NCBI GenBank assembly: GCA_949130495.1
Contig: CASBWL010000411.1
Location: 1,748,001 to 1,812,000, forward strand
Source of the DNA: Sambucus nigra
Taxonomy: Eukaryota; Streptophyta; Magnoliopsida; Dipsacales; Adoxaceae
Reading direction: 5' to 3'
DNA: 64,000 nt
Part shown: positions 23,601 through 35,108 of the stretch, in pieces
How positions within the stretch are numbered: the first letter of the stretch is position 1
Layout: each line of letters starts with the position of its first letter
Made by a program: the position numbers and the translations under genes
The notes under the pieces: model-generated
The model's input: the letters and a program-made list of their open reading frames with translations, nothing else
Told to the model about the DNA's origin: nothing
The model's database searches: none

Positions 23601-23936
23601 TAGGGGAAACTACTGTCCCAGAGATTTTCCTATCATCACTTTTCTAAACAACAATTGTGGTGGCTTCTATCGCCATTACTATTTTCAGATTACTCTATTA
23701 TTTCTGCCGCCTTCCTCCTGCATTCCATCTAACGGTCTCCGTTGATTGTCCTATAATGTTCGGTGTCCAAAACCTAACCAAACTCGTACATAAATCACAT
23801 CAACTATACTTGATAGCAGGAGAATGAAATCACATACGTAGATGAATTTGACAATCCTATCATAAGGCTCTACATCAAAGAACGCTAAACTGAAACGTGA
23901 AAAGCCATACAGATCCTAAGGACACTAGAACCGGAT

Positions 23937-23950
23937 GCTCTGATACTACC
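23937..23950 (-). other. Primer-binding site of element E
   Basis: The minus strand reads GGTAGTATCAGAGC directly after the LTR end GGGGTGTCACA. It is one base from TGGTATCAGAGC, the complement of the initiator tRNA-Met 3' end, the common primer of plant LTR elements. It fixes the strand and the LTR boundary at 23951. Confidence 0.85.
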
Positions 23951-26900
23951 TGTGACACCCCGCCCAAATAAATACCGGGTGATCAGTCCTATATCAAATT
24001 TAAAACAGGAATCTCAGGGGTTCATTCTTAGCATCACTGTCGAAAACTTTTTAAAAATTTACTAACCACCTAGTATTCAAAAAGACTGATGTCAAATTTT
24101 ATATTTTTATTAAACAATTAAATATGCATGTTGAATAACAAATAAACCATACATCCAAACCATGAGTCTAAAACAGTACTAAATCACTAAATGACCTGCC
24201 GAATAAACAATCGGCTCAAAATCCCAATAATAACAATTCAATAAATGAATACATAAACCAAATACTGAGTCTAAAAGTAAAAGGGGAAACATGACCTGAA
24301 TGAATCTACAACTGAGATAAGAATCCTACTCTAGGAATAAAGAAATGATACGTCTAAATCAAATCCTGCAACCATCCACAATGTTGCAGCTGCGTAACCC
24401 TGGAATAGATAAGTCATCTATGGCATCCCTGTGGCTGGACACCTGTTAATATACATATACATAGACAAGAGAGAAAAAGTACAAGAAATGGGTCAGAGCC
24501 CGATTTATAGAAATGTTTAGCAAGCATTTTATTGCAATAAATGAAATGCGTAGTATATAATGTTCATAATTGCTTTTACGGTCCCACTCTCTTGAGGACA
24601 ATCTCACCTCTCTTCTATAGTGCACACCTATCGCATTCATTTATTCCGCCTTGCCATCTGACACACTTCTAACTAGGAAAAATGCTTATCCTTCTAGTTA
24701 CCCCTCGTAGTAGTATATCATATTTGATCTCAACAATTATCATTTTTAAATAAGTGTTATCACACTAAAGTCAAGTATTTACTATTTACGTTTATATAAG
24801 ATTTCACTATCTTAATAGTCTGTAATTATCTCATTGTAGATATACCATAAGCATACATATATATCCCTCACTATTATATATATATGTATTAACACAATCT
24901 TAATAGCCTACAATTATCACATTGTAATTATATCACAAGTATACATATATATCCACCACCATTATATATATATACTAACACAGCACCCTAAGGATACACC
25001 TATAGTGCATTGCACATTCTGCTATCATGTCCCGGTACGTCTCGTACTCAAACAAGGACTATCGGTTCGGAAATGTTCCACGAACCATATAAACAAATCA
25101 CACATATTGGCGGCGAACATAGTTCACATACCTATGGGTCACGCACATACCTACGCTCCCATAGTCAGCGGACTTATCAACTCACAAATAAGTCTTTCAC
25201 AGTCCTATGTTCTGAGATACAAGTCAAATATCCCCCCGAAGGTCACTCAGGATAAGACCGTCTCTACACAACCCCCCGCGATAGCAAGCAGCTAGGTATG
25301 TCATACACATAATAAAACAATCAAATATGCATTCACGCACCCTATTAAAATATTAGGTATTCACACAACCTTTCATTGTTTTACGTATTCACACAACCTA
25401 TCATTGTTTTAGGTATTCCCGTAACCTATTATCATTTTTCTATTGGATTATGTATTCCCATATTTATATATATAATTCACACATTCATATATATATATAC
25501 ATATATTCCAATTATTACTAGTTCGCTCGTATTAAATACGATTCAATACCAAAATAGCTACATCCCACTATTTAATATAATTTATATAATTATATATCTC
25601 ACCTCATATATACTTGATTAAGTTCACATTAGTCTCACAAAGTTCCCAACAATTTTTAGTTTCAATTCGGGAAAGTTTCATCACTAATTAAAACTCCAAG
25701 GGTATTTTAGACATTTCACAATATATGCCTCAGTAATGAAATTCCTAGTACTGCGTACTACTCTCCATTTGCTATGCGTGGCCGCAAACGGCACGTAAAT
25801 CCGAATTCGTATGACAAAGTTATGCTCATTTAAAGTTGTGCTAAAAATCAAATAAATCGTTCCGTCTTCAAGGGTATTTTAGACCTTTCAATTTTTGTGT
25901 CTAATTAAAAATATTCCCAGGACAGCGTAATACTCTTCGCTATCTATGTGTGGCCGTGAACGGCACACTAATCCAAGTCCGTATGCCAAAAGTTAGGGCA
26001 TTATAAAGATTCACCTCAAAGAAGATTTAAAAAAAAAACCTTTCTTAAAAAGTTTTCCCACATTCTGCCCAGATTAATAAATTGATGTTTTGAGGCATTT
26101 TGGAGCAGTTTTGGAGGAAGCGCGTGAGACAACAAAATGTAGAAAACGCGATTTTCTACTGGGCAGCGCGGACAGAATCGCCATTAAAGCTCCAAAACCT
26201 TCGATTATACCCAGATCTTTTACCCCAAAAACCTCCCAAGATTCATCCTAAATCCACCCAAACTTCATCATTAACAATTTCTTCCAACAATACCACTAAT
26301 GGAGATTCAAAAACCAAGATCTAATCATGTTATTCACTTCTCAAATTAAGTTATAATCTCACTATTAACCCAATTTCTCACAAAGTTAAAAATCCCCTAT
26401 CAATGGTTATTCTTCATCTTCTTCACCATAAACCCACAAATTTCAATTCAAATTCCTACTTCCAAATTTCCAGAGTTAATTGACATAATTACAACTATTT
26501 ACATCATTAACTACAACTCAAATTAAAGCAAGAAAACACTTGCCTTGGGGGATTAAATTCGACGATCCCATGTCGAAATTCTTGCCCCGATTGCTCTTGT
26601 CATCCTTCTTTCCTTCTTCTTCTTTCTCCTTTCTCTCCTCTCTCAACCCTTTGTGTTTTGGAATGACTCATGGCTTCCCAACACACTTAAACCTAGGTTA
26701 AAATTCCTCAATCCCGTAATTAAGCCTATTGGCCAATTAAAAATGACTTAAATGCCCTTGTATGGGCTCGGTCATGTCTAAAAATGCCCCGAGACCCATT
26801 TACTACCCCCGGGTACTCTTTTCCGACTATCTCGACCCTTCCGGACTCAACCGTGCACTCAGAATTGTCATCCGAGATACTTTATAAAATTTTCCAATTT

Positions 26901-27126
26901 CAACCTCAAAATGCGACACATGTGAAAATTTTCAATAACCCGAATTAATTTGAATTTCTAAATCCCCAAATTTAAATAATAAATTATAAATCTCCAAATT
27001 CAATAATTTCTCCAATTTAAATAAATTAAATTTAAACCACCAAATTAAATGAAATTCTCCAAATTAAATAAATCCAACTCACTAATTTAATTAATTTATA
27101 TATCCTCTAAAATATGGGGTGTTACA
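23951..27126 (-). repeat. 5' LTR of gypsy element E (3176 bp)
   Basis: Minus-strand boundaries are TGTAACACCCCATA at 27126 and GGCGGGGTGTCACA at 23951. Landmarks shared with LTRs A, F, G and H include 'gcatcactgtcgaaaa' near the end, and the 'CTGTGGCTGGACACCT' block. Two diverged copies of a roughly 172-bp unit (25700 and 25872) each hold a GCCG/CGGC hairpin (25781-25792 and 25953-25964). A perfect 8-bp palindrome pair GTAGAAAA/TTTTCTAC flanks CGCGA at 26139-26159. Short ORFs here, such as 25005-25295 and 26100-26324, are not genes. Confidence 0.9.
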
Positions 27127-27282
27127 TTGTTTTCTTGTTTACTACTATTAGCATACCCTACTATTCAAAGTATGTTGATTTATTTATTTCAAGTTCTAAA
27201 TATTAGCTTATGAGAGGATACAAATGTAAAAGAATAAAGGCATGGGCAGTGAACGTAGTTCAAAATGTGTGTTATATGATAG
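27127..27282. other. Short non-LTR spacer between elements E and F
   Basis: This 156 bp of AT-rich DNA ends with GATAG, the left copy of the solo LTR's target duplication. It is continuous in origin with 30956 onward. No gene was recognised. Confidence 0.6.
27278..27282. other. Target-site duplication GATAG, left copy
   Basis: GATAG here equals GATAG at 30951-30955, directly outside both LTR termini. A 5-bp duplication is the integrase footprint expected for LTR elements. Confidence 0.9.
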
Positions 27283-28007
27283 TGTAACACCCCGCCTAAT
27301 AAGATACCGGGCGATCACTCTAATATTAAATTAAAACATGAGTCTCATATGGATCATTCTTAGCATCACTGTCGAAAAGCCATTTAATTACTAATAACCT
27401 ATTAGGCCGGTGTCAAAATTTTAACTTTGCTACTCTTTATAACAACAATAAATAAAACATCCACACAGCTTATGCGTAAATGAAACTGAAATGAAATAAA
27501 GTAACCGAACACTCGGTCAAAATATACAACCATATCGAATGCTGTACTGAAAGAATAACTAAATGCAATTGGACCATTGGCTCGAATGTTTATACAATAC
27601 CTCCTATCTAGAGTACAATAATGGAAGCGGCTATCAAAAACCTGCACGCATCCACAGCTGCTGCAGCTGACGTCTGACTCGAAAGAAGTGCCATCCAGGC
27701 GTCCCTGTGTCTGGACACCTATGTATATATATAATATAGAAAGAAAGGAAAAGTAGATAAACGGGTCAGAGCCCGAGTTTTGAAAATATTTTGCAAATGC
27801 ATAAATGCCTTATTTTTAGAAAAAGGTTTTATCTCATATTTAAATTTGGTATCACACTCCCATGAGATACCCCTCACCTCTCCACTAATAGTGCACTCCT
27901 AACGCATCCCTCTAAACATCCTAGTCAAGCTATCCTGCTAAACTAGTCTATCACCAACCCACTATCAATCCTAGATAGTCCAAGCAATGTACTAAGGGCT
28001 AAACTTC

Positions 28008-28345
28008 ACCCCAGTCTCAACGCTATGCCATGTTCGTGAGTGGGGTGTCTCGCAAAGCAAAATCCAAACAAGGAACCCCCCGATACACTACTACGCGGCA
28101 CGGTCGATCGTCGAGATCCGTCAGTCCCTCAGTACAGAAAGATATATATAAATATATACCATAAGCATTTATAATATTAGAGCACTAAGGATTAAACTTC
28201 TCCCCAGTCTCAACACATTGCCATATTCGTGCGTGGGGTGTCTCACAAAGCGAAATCCAAACAAGGAACCCCCCTGATACACTACTATGCGGCAAGGTCG
28301 ATCATCGGGATCCATTAGACCCTCGGTACTCGATTCATCCATTTA
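28008..28345. repeat. 193-bp tandem duplication in solo LTR F
   Basis: CCAGTCTCAAC ... GGGGTGTCTC ... 'aaatccaaacaaggaac' ... 'tacactacta' occurs from 28011 and again from 28204. Related wording also occurs once in LTR E's interior (21340-21460). Confidence 0.85.
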
Positions 28346-28441
28346 TATATACATATTTCCATAATCATCCGGATCTATCTCCCGGACTGAGGATTCATAT
28401 ATCAAGTATTTATCAATACTTTCATTTTTCTCAAAACTTTC

Positions 28442-28745
28442 CATTTCCCTTTTTATACTCAGGAAATGTAAATATAAAAGCCAATTCATTATCATGAATT
28501 GCTTTAACAAATCATATACTTTTAAAAGCCAATTTTATTATCATAAAAAATGCTTTTCCGTTTTATATCATCCCATTTCCCTTTTTATACTCAGGAAATG
28601 TATTCAAAGCCATTTTAATTATCATAAAAATGCTTTGATCATATCATATGCTTCCACAACCCTTCTTCCATCCGGGAGTGTTACCGAAGCCAAACCTTTA
28701 TCCCATTTCCCTTCCTATATCCAGGAAATGTAATTAAAGCCAATC
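28442..28745. repeat. Three 130-bp-spaced CATTTCC/GGAAATG inverted-repeat units
   Basis: CATTTCC and GGAAATG flank 13 bp at 28442-28468, 28574-28600 and 28704-28730. Each is followed by a drifting 'aaagccaattcattatcatgaa' phrase and 'tgcttt'. The spacings are 132 and 130 bp. Confidence 0.85.
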
Positions 28746-29572
28746 CATTATCATGAATTGCTTTAATATATAACGCGTTCTAAGACTGTCCGTCTGAATT
28801 TCTCCACTGTGCGCGCCCCTAAATGGCTATCATCTTCCAGGGCCTATAATCAAGACAACCTGGGATCCTACATCGCAAGACGTCGGGAAGCGGCAATATG
28901 CCTGCGGGATAGTCAAGACCACACCCGGAATCTCCTAACCAGCGTAGAAAAATACAACAAACGCTCATATGGCCTATAGGACTATATCCACCATGCGTTA
29001 ATTTTTCAGGGGGCTTCACCATACGCACGCAACTTCCCTTATGATAGCGATTTAGAGAGGTGTGTATCCTCATTTTTATTAATTAAGAAAATCATTTATC
29101 TTTCCTTTTTGAAAACATTTATTTTTACATTTTCAAAAGTCATTTCCCTTAATTCATATATATACTTTAATCACATAGTATATATATATATATATACACA
29201 TATATATACCATATATTCCTACCTGAATATATAAAAATGGCCATATTTGCCAAACCATCTATCGATGACCAATAATCCCAAAGATTCTCTCAAAGAATCA
29301 TAATCATGCATTCATATAAGCATAATACTAAACCCAAAGTATATTCTTACTTTAATAAGTAATATATATCAAAATCCCATCTACGGATTCATTTGGATAT
29401 CTCCAATTATACTAATTCACTCTAAGTGAATATACACATATATATACACTCCCAATTCCTCAACTCCTTTAGGACATAACCCTCCAAAATCTCTAATTTG
29501 GAAGGCCCTTAAACATTAAACTCAAAAAGGAGAAATAATCCTAATCTCCAAAATCTTGGGCTAAAAACAGGG

Positions 29573-29716
29573 CACCGGTCGACCGGTCCTAGACCCCCGG
29601 TCGACCGTTCCTAGACCCCCGGTCGACCGCGGGTTACAAATAAGCCTACGAAACAAAGCAGTAGGCCCTTTCTCCTTGACGCGGTCGATCGGCCTTAGGG
29701 GCGCGGTCGACCGGTC
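29573..29716. repeat. Cluster of GGTCGACCGG palindromic motifs in solo LTR F
   Basis: The self-complementary word GGTCGACC, often as CCGGTCGACCGG or CGGTCGACCG, occurs four times, with a relative GGTCGATCGG once, in 144 bp. Two occurrences are spaced by a repeated 'CCTAGACCCC'. In LTR sense it lies about 1.23 to 1.38 kb after the LTR start, comparable to the GAATCGATTC cluster in LTR G (1.13 to 1.2 kb). Confidence 0.8.
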
Positions 29717-30955
29717 ACACCAGGTCTCCCAAATTAAAATTCCTCAATTCCTTAATCCAACCACTCAAATTCATTAACGGGGTTTCTAAACTACACCAAA
29801 AATAATCGCACACATCTACACGATTAATTCTAGCCGTAATTTTTCCAATTCCCGGTTTGATTTCCGAGTTGATGATTTCAACCCGGAGCTGTCATCTTGT
29901 AAAAATCATATCAAATAGTAGAGAAATCAGAAAAATACGCGGTCGGTGACCACGTGACCGTATCGAAAAGATATACAACTTTCGTGTTTTGGCCGAACGC
30001 TAAATCAATTCTTTTCCTGGCCAAAAAGGCCCCCTAAAGTGACGGGTTACTATTCATCATCCTCTCCAAGACGATTTCGGTCATTAAAGCTTCTCCCAAG
30101 CTTTTGTCGCCTCACCCAATGTCCTACAACCTCAACCAACTACAAATACACATATATTAAGGGTTCTAAACATCCTAGAACCCCAAACCACCAATTAATT
30201 TAGGTTAAAACCTAAGTTCCATAAATTGAAATATTATTTGGGGTTTAATTGTTTTAACTCCCAAAAACCCGTTTTATCCACGATAACTCACCCCAAAACC
30301 ATTAGGGTTTGTTTATACCAAACTACGGTATGGGATATTGATGCAAAAAGATAGATAAAGCAAGTAAACACTTGCCTCGTGGATATAATCCGACGACCTC
30401 GAGCCGAATCCCGCGGAGGTAGGCCGGAATCTCCCCTTTTCTTCCTCTTTTCTTCTTCCTCTCTCTCTTCTCTCTCTTTTCTCTTCTTTCTTTCTCTTTT
30501 TCTCCCTCTCTTTATATAGAAAGAAAAGGGTTTAACCCCTTAAAACCCAAAAATGACTCGTTTACCCAATTACGAGTTACTTTTACCTCTAAAATTACCC
30601 GAAACTCATTTTCGACTATCAGACACTCTTTTTCGACTATCTCGACCATTCCGAGAATCATGGCGCAGTCAAAATTCCCATTCGAGGTACTTGACCACAA
30701 ATCACTATTCCAACCCAAAATAAATAAATGCGGGTGTTCTAATTAAAAATCTTACTTCGTGTCGCTTTTCTCCACGGCGACATATAATTAAAATATTTTG
30801 ACCTAAACAGTCCCAAAAATAATCACAACATCCTTCGAAACTCATTTAATCCTCGAAAATCTCAAAAATTACTATTTAAGAAAATTCCCCAAATTCCAAT
30901 TTATTTTTAATTATGAAATTTAATCGTCTCCAAAAGGGCGGGTTGTTACAGATAG

Positions 30956-31330
30956 GTGGAGAATATTTGTTACTAAATGTAGCAGTGACATCCACGAACC
31001 AAGCAGTAACATCTACAGCTACTGATTGACATAATAGAGCCACTACGTATCCAAATTCAGTGGATGTTATCTCCATTTTAATAGAAGAAGGAAATTGTTT
31101 GCCTATATTGAGCATTCTCATCCTCAAACAGTTGGAGGCTAATGTTATAGAACCGAAATCTAATCGAATACAGCAAAAAAAACCCAATTGGAATGAAGCA
31201 GTCCACATTGACCCTATAAACTCAACTTTGAATACTCATAAACCAGTTGGGTATTCCAACACAGTAAGTACAGATATGACCAATGGAAAACTACAAGTTA
31301 CATTGATTTATATAAAACTATAATAGCATA
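30956..31330. other. Unassigned flank with overlapping open frames
   Basis: Open frames exist on both strands (31060-31323 on +, 31208 to about 30956 on -) and overlap almost fully, so at most one can be real. The minus frame reads through the position of the solo LTR insertion and, in the pre-insertion sequence, stops shortly after. I recognise no domain in either. A decayed host exon is possible but unproven. Confidence 0.3.
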
Positions 31331-31585
31331 GTTCATAAGTTAATTTAGTACAGTTATTATTAATTGCAACCAAAAATTGTAAACCGAATTCATACTAATC
31401 AAGCTAGACTTCATGGAATTTTGGTTGGGATTTATTTATTCATTGAAGGATTTTTTAAAACTAAGGTTAAGAAGATCAAGCTTTCATTTCTTTCTTCGTT
31501 TGTCCATACAATAAATAAAAAGGTGGAGTATATGAGATTACAGAGAGATATCAAACCAGGGGAAAACTGATGCAGTGTTGAATTT
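31331..31585. other. Spacer without recognised features
   Basis: AT-rich DNA with one short open frame on the + strand (31364-31570) that lacks any domain I know. Confidence 0.4.
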
Positions 31586-31740
31586 GTCCAAGGTATGCCC
31601 AGGCCCACGTCTAACAAAGCTTCATATGTTGCGATTCGCCTCAAATTGGGCGAGGCTCCTTCATTAAGGCCTATGCCTTGCGGGCGTAGGCGGTAGGCTG
31701 AAGCATGGCTTAGGCTCACCTCATTATACATTTCGAATAA
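31586..31740. repeat. GC-rich island with GCCTA/TAGGC words
   Basis: A 150-bp island much richer in GC than its surroundings carries repeated GCCTATGCC, TAGGCGGTAGGC and GCTTAGGCTC words and a GCCTC...GAGGC pair. It resembles the end or core of a short non-autonomous repeat, but no terminal repeats or flanking duplication were found. Confidence 0.35.
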
Positions 31741-32930
31741 AGTACAAAATTTTAATGAATGTGATTCGTCACATTTATGTTAGAATAGTTGTTTATGACC
31801 TATGATGGATTTTGTCTATTATCATGTAGTTAATGACACATGTTTTTACCGAATCCTATATAAGAAAAACTATCTCAATTATTTGGCTTAGGATAAGGAG
31901 GTGAATACCTATTCTAGCCCCATAAAACAACACTCGCAGACATTTCTTTTTCATTTTTAGGAACATAAGATAATCTTATATAGATCAGTTTTTCGTCAAC
32001 TGGTTTCCAATTGGTCCTAAATACTATTGGATAGGGAATGCAAGAAATTTGTACTTTGTTTCATTCCCTTAATACCAGTAACATATCTTTGGAGTCAACT
32101 TCTATATTGATAGTTCACCTATAGGACTGAAATCCATCTTAAATTAGGACTCCAAGAAGAATGAATTTAATTTAGGTAAGGTCTATAATTTTATTCTAAA
32201 ATTTTCAAGTAGATTATTATCTTTATTCTTTTTCCTATCACCTTGTACACATTTCAAAATCAATACAACAACAACAACAATAAAACCTAATTACAGCTTG
32301 ATGACATGTCAAATGAATGGCATTAAAGACATGAATACGTAAGTTTAGGTTTAAAAAATATAATGAAAATATTTTGAAAAAATTAGGTTAAAAAAACATA
32401 TATTTGGCTAATATAAAAAAAATTATGTGTGAATACGTAAGTTCTTGCATCAAAGTCATTTTAAACTTAGTGGTCCCAAAATTCCACTTACTGAGTACCC
32501 AATTGCTCCAAAAAAGCCCACCAAATAATGAATCATCACAGTCTTTGATTCTTTTGATCCATAGGTTGTTTCATTCATCATGATATCAAAACGTTAAATA
32601 TGTATATTGCAATGACTTAATTTTGTTTATCCAAACAATTATGTTATTCATTAGTTTATAAAGATTTGGGTATCTACTTGGTTCTACTCTATAATTTGTT
32701 ATACATGCCTAGTTTTTGTTTCATATAATTCAATTGATATGATGTAATTTGTTTCCTAACTCTTTAATTTTTTTTCTTTTCCATAACAAAGGAAAAAAGC
32801 TACAAATTACAAATTGTAAAGTGTATGAAATTTTTTAGCTCATCTACATATTTCTTCAATTGGTTTCATAATGGCCAGTAAATTAAATAAAAAAATGATA
32901 AGTAAATTCGCAATCATACATTAATCAATT
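31741..32930. other. AT-rich DNA, nothing recognised
   Basis: No ORF, LTR end or protein motif was seen. It may be the body of the Helitron-like element whose probable 5' terminus lies at 34461. Confidence 0.4.
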
Positions 32931-32938
32931 GCAATTAC

Positions 32939-33180
32939 CTCGTAAATAAAATTGAGATTCCTTCACTATGAGATTGAAAGTCTAAGCTTCTATAAGAAAT
33001 ATTGACAATATCCTACAAAAATTCAAACGAAATGTATTACCATCTCGAATATAAATTATACGAAACAGTTTCAATATGGTATTAAGTACTTCACATACCA
33101 CGTAAACAAAAGTAAAATTCCTTCACTCTCAGATTCAAAATTCGAGCTTGTACCACCAATGTTGACAATAGCCTACAATA
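32939..33180. repeat. Two diverged copies of a roughly 160-bp unit
   Basis: The phrase 'cgtaaataaaattgagattccttcact ... agattgaaagtc ... gacaatatcctaca' (from 32940) recurs as 'cgtaaacaaaagtaaaattccttcact ... agattcaaaattc ... gacaatagcctaca' (from 33100). Confidence 0.7.
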
Positions 33181-33290
33181 TTTCAATTAACAATTACTTA
33201 CGAAAAAGTGAAATGATAATAATTTCTTACGAACTATCAAATTACATTCCTACTACTGTTAACATACTTGTAAAGAGTAAGAACATCATA

Positions 33291-33680
33291 TTATATAAGA
33301 ATGACAATAAACCCAAAAAGTAAATAGTTGTCTTAGTTCCGTCAACTAATGTATGTAATAGTGAACTTCCACTTTACGAAAAAAAATTGTTATCATGAGT
33401 GAAATTTCCGTAATTATAAATTATATAAGAATGACAATATACCATAAATTTAAGTACTTGTCTTATGTGTAGTACCAAAATATTGAACTTCCACCTTGTG
33501 AAAATAATAAAAAAAATTATTACCATGAGTGAAATTTCCGTAATTTGAAGTTATATAAGAATGACAATAAACCATAAATTAAGTACTTGTCTTAGTGCCA
33601 TCAACTATTGTAGTAGTGAACTTCCACCTTACGAAAGTAATAATTTTTTTTATCATAAGTGAAATTTTCATAAGTAGAAG
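33291..33680. repeat. 130-bp unit in three tandem copies
   Basis: Units begin at 33291, 33421 and 33551, each with TTATATAAGAATGACAAT. Each continues through 'agt(a/t)gttgtctta', 'gaacttccac(c/t)tt' and 'gtgaaatttccgta'. The period is exactly 130 bp, with moderate divergence. Confidence 0.9.
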
Positions 33681-34429
33681 AAAATCACAAAAAATAAGCA
33701 CAATCTTTAGTACTGAAATAGTTTATATGAGTATGCATAATTTTCAAATTATTAACATTTAAAACTGTAGGCATATGTGAATGTATATAATTGTTTTAAA
33801 ATTGGCATTTAATTTAGAATATGTAATAAGTACACATATCTAAAAACATGAAAAAAATAAAAATGGGAAATACAAACTCTGATCACAAATGAGAGACAAA
33901 ATTATTCAATGAGATATATATAATTATGAAATTTATGTAATTGTCTTCATCTTCAAATTAACAAATGCATACTTTGCTGACATAATAAAAAATTACAGAC
34001 GGAATTAGGAGTATTGACCTTAATTTTGACAGAAGAAATGATAGCAACGAAGCAAAGAAAAGCAAAGAAACGATGGACTTTCAATTAAATAGTTATTTGA
34101 GCTTCCATTTGTAAATATGAATTTCTAGGGTTGGAAGATGAATGTATTTTGAAGGTTGATATGCGTGAATGAATAGGAGAGAGATAGGATGCATGAATGT
34201 GAGTGAATTGGAGAATGAAATTTGAGGTAATTGAATTTGGATTTCTGGGGTTGGAACATGAATGTATTTGGATGCTTGGTATGTGTGAATGAATATGAGA
34301 AATATGGGATGAAATGAACCTGGTTATTTCGTAGGAGTGAATGAATTAGGGAAATATATGTTGACTATTATTAAGGGTATAATAGGAATTTTAAATTTAA
34401 TGAGGGTAGTTTAGTCTTCTAACCATTGA

Positions 34430-34461
34430 AGAGGAAGTTCCCTCTTTTTAAGTAGTAGAGA
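34430..34461 (-). mobile_element. Helitron-like 5' terminus
   Basis: On the minus strand, starting at 34461, the sequence is TCTCTACTACTTAAAAAGAG, preceded by host A. Plant Helitrons start with TC, often TCTCTACTA or TCTATACTA, and insert between A and T. The first 30 bases also contain an imperfect AAGAGGGAA/TTCCTCTT inverted repeat. The 3' terminus (hairpin then CTRR) was not located, so the element's extent is unknown; it would run leftward. No Rep/helicase motif was found. Confidence 0.45.
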
Positions 34462-35108
34462 TTAGCAAACCAGCTCACTACAATACTGTCATTGAAACTT
34501 TTTAGCAAGTAATGATTGAAAGATGCCCCATCTGTACTATTAACAAAAATATCTTACAACCCTTTTTAGTAAATCAGCCCTATACCATTTTCTGACATAA
34601 AAACTCAACTTCTATCTCCAATATGTGCTCTGAATCAGAAACCTAAATAATGCGAAGGGTTAAGCTTGTTACATGAACCCCATGATTTTTTTATATATAT
34701 TTATACAGCTGCTGAGAAAACTCACTACAATAATTCTGTAAAACTGCAATAACTAATCAAGAATTGAAAATAATAAAAAGTAAAGATTACTTGGGGCTGG
34801 AATGGAGCTCAAATAGTAGAGCAAGAGGTGGTAAAATTACACTTTTTTTATCTCAATAATAAAGCTTCTTTAATCCATACAACTTGTGAGTGATAATGGA
34901 GGTTTGGTGGTAAATTTAACATCTTTTATATTTTGTTGAAACTCGAAAATACCCCTCTTATTTTGTCCAATTAATATTTTCGAGAAACCCACATAAACAT
35001 CCTTTGATTCCATTGTTAAATATTAGGGATAATTCAAGGGTAGTTACATTTATTGGGTAAAAAATGCATCAAATCTCATTAAATGTTTTTAATGCACCAA
35101 GTCATTTT
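34462..35108. other. Spacer before the compact LTR element
   Basis: AT-rich DNA without recognised genes. It ends with ATTTT, the left copy of the target duplication of the next element. Confidence 0.5.

Larger units (their letters stand above)
20566..23950 (-). mobile_element. Interior of gypsy element E, coding lost
   Basis: A 3.4 kb interior lies between the two LTR ends, about half the usual 5 to 6 kb. No RT, integrase or protease motif was recognised and no frame exceeds about 100 codons. After the PBS a decayed gag-like start (M-E-C-R-R-K on the minus strand, near 23735) is visible. Part of the interior (21340-21460) matches a segment of the solo LTR F near 28040-28130 (GTCTCGTAAAGCAAAATCC, 'aaacaaggaacc'), so LTR-like DNA lies within it. 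Segments at about 21540-21700 and 22040-22210 look like an old internal duplication. This is either a heavily decayed or a non-autonomous element. Confidence 0.6.
27283..30950 (-). mobile_element. Complete solo gypsy LTR (F), 3668 bp
   Basis: The minus-strand termini are TGTAACAACCCGCCC (30950) and GGCGGGGTGTTACA (27283), with matching 5-bp duplications outside. No PBS or polypurine tract adjoins either end, so the interior was lost by recombination between the two LTRs. The layout matches LTRs E and G: 'gcatcactgtcgaaaa' at 27363, 'ccctgtgtctggacacct' at 27704, and 'aaatccaaacaaggaac' blocks. The ORFs 27402-27647, 28494-28733 and 28819-29073 lie inside the LTR and show no known domain. Confidence 0.93.

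Noticed and set aside
30876..31323. Opposed open frames of 110 and 87 codons as a host gene
   Set aside because: They overlap on both strands, show no domain I recognise, and the minus frame crosses the solo LTR boundary.
34796..34835. tRNA-like or SINE A-box wording (GGAGCTCAAATAGTAGAGC)
   Set aside because: No B box at the right distance, no cloverleaf and no flanking duplication; a SINE head cannot be supported.
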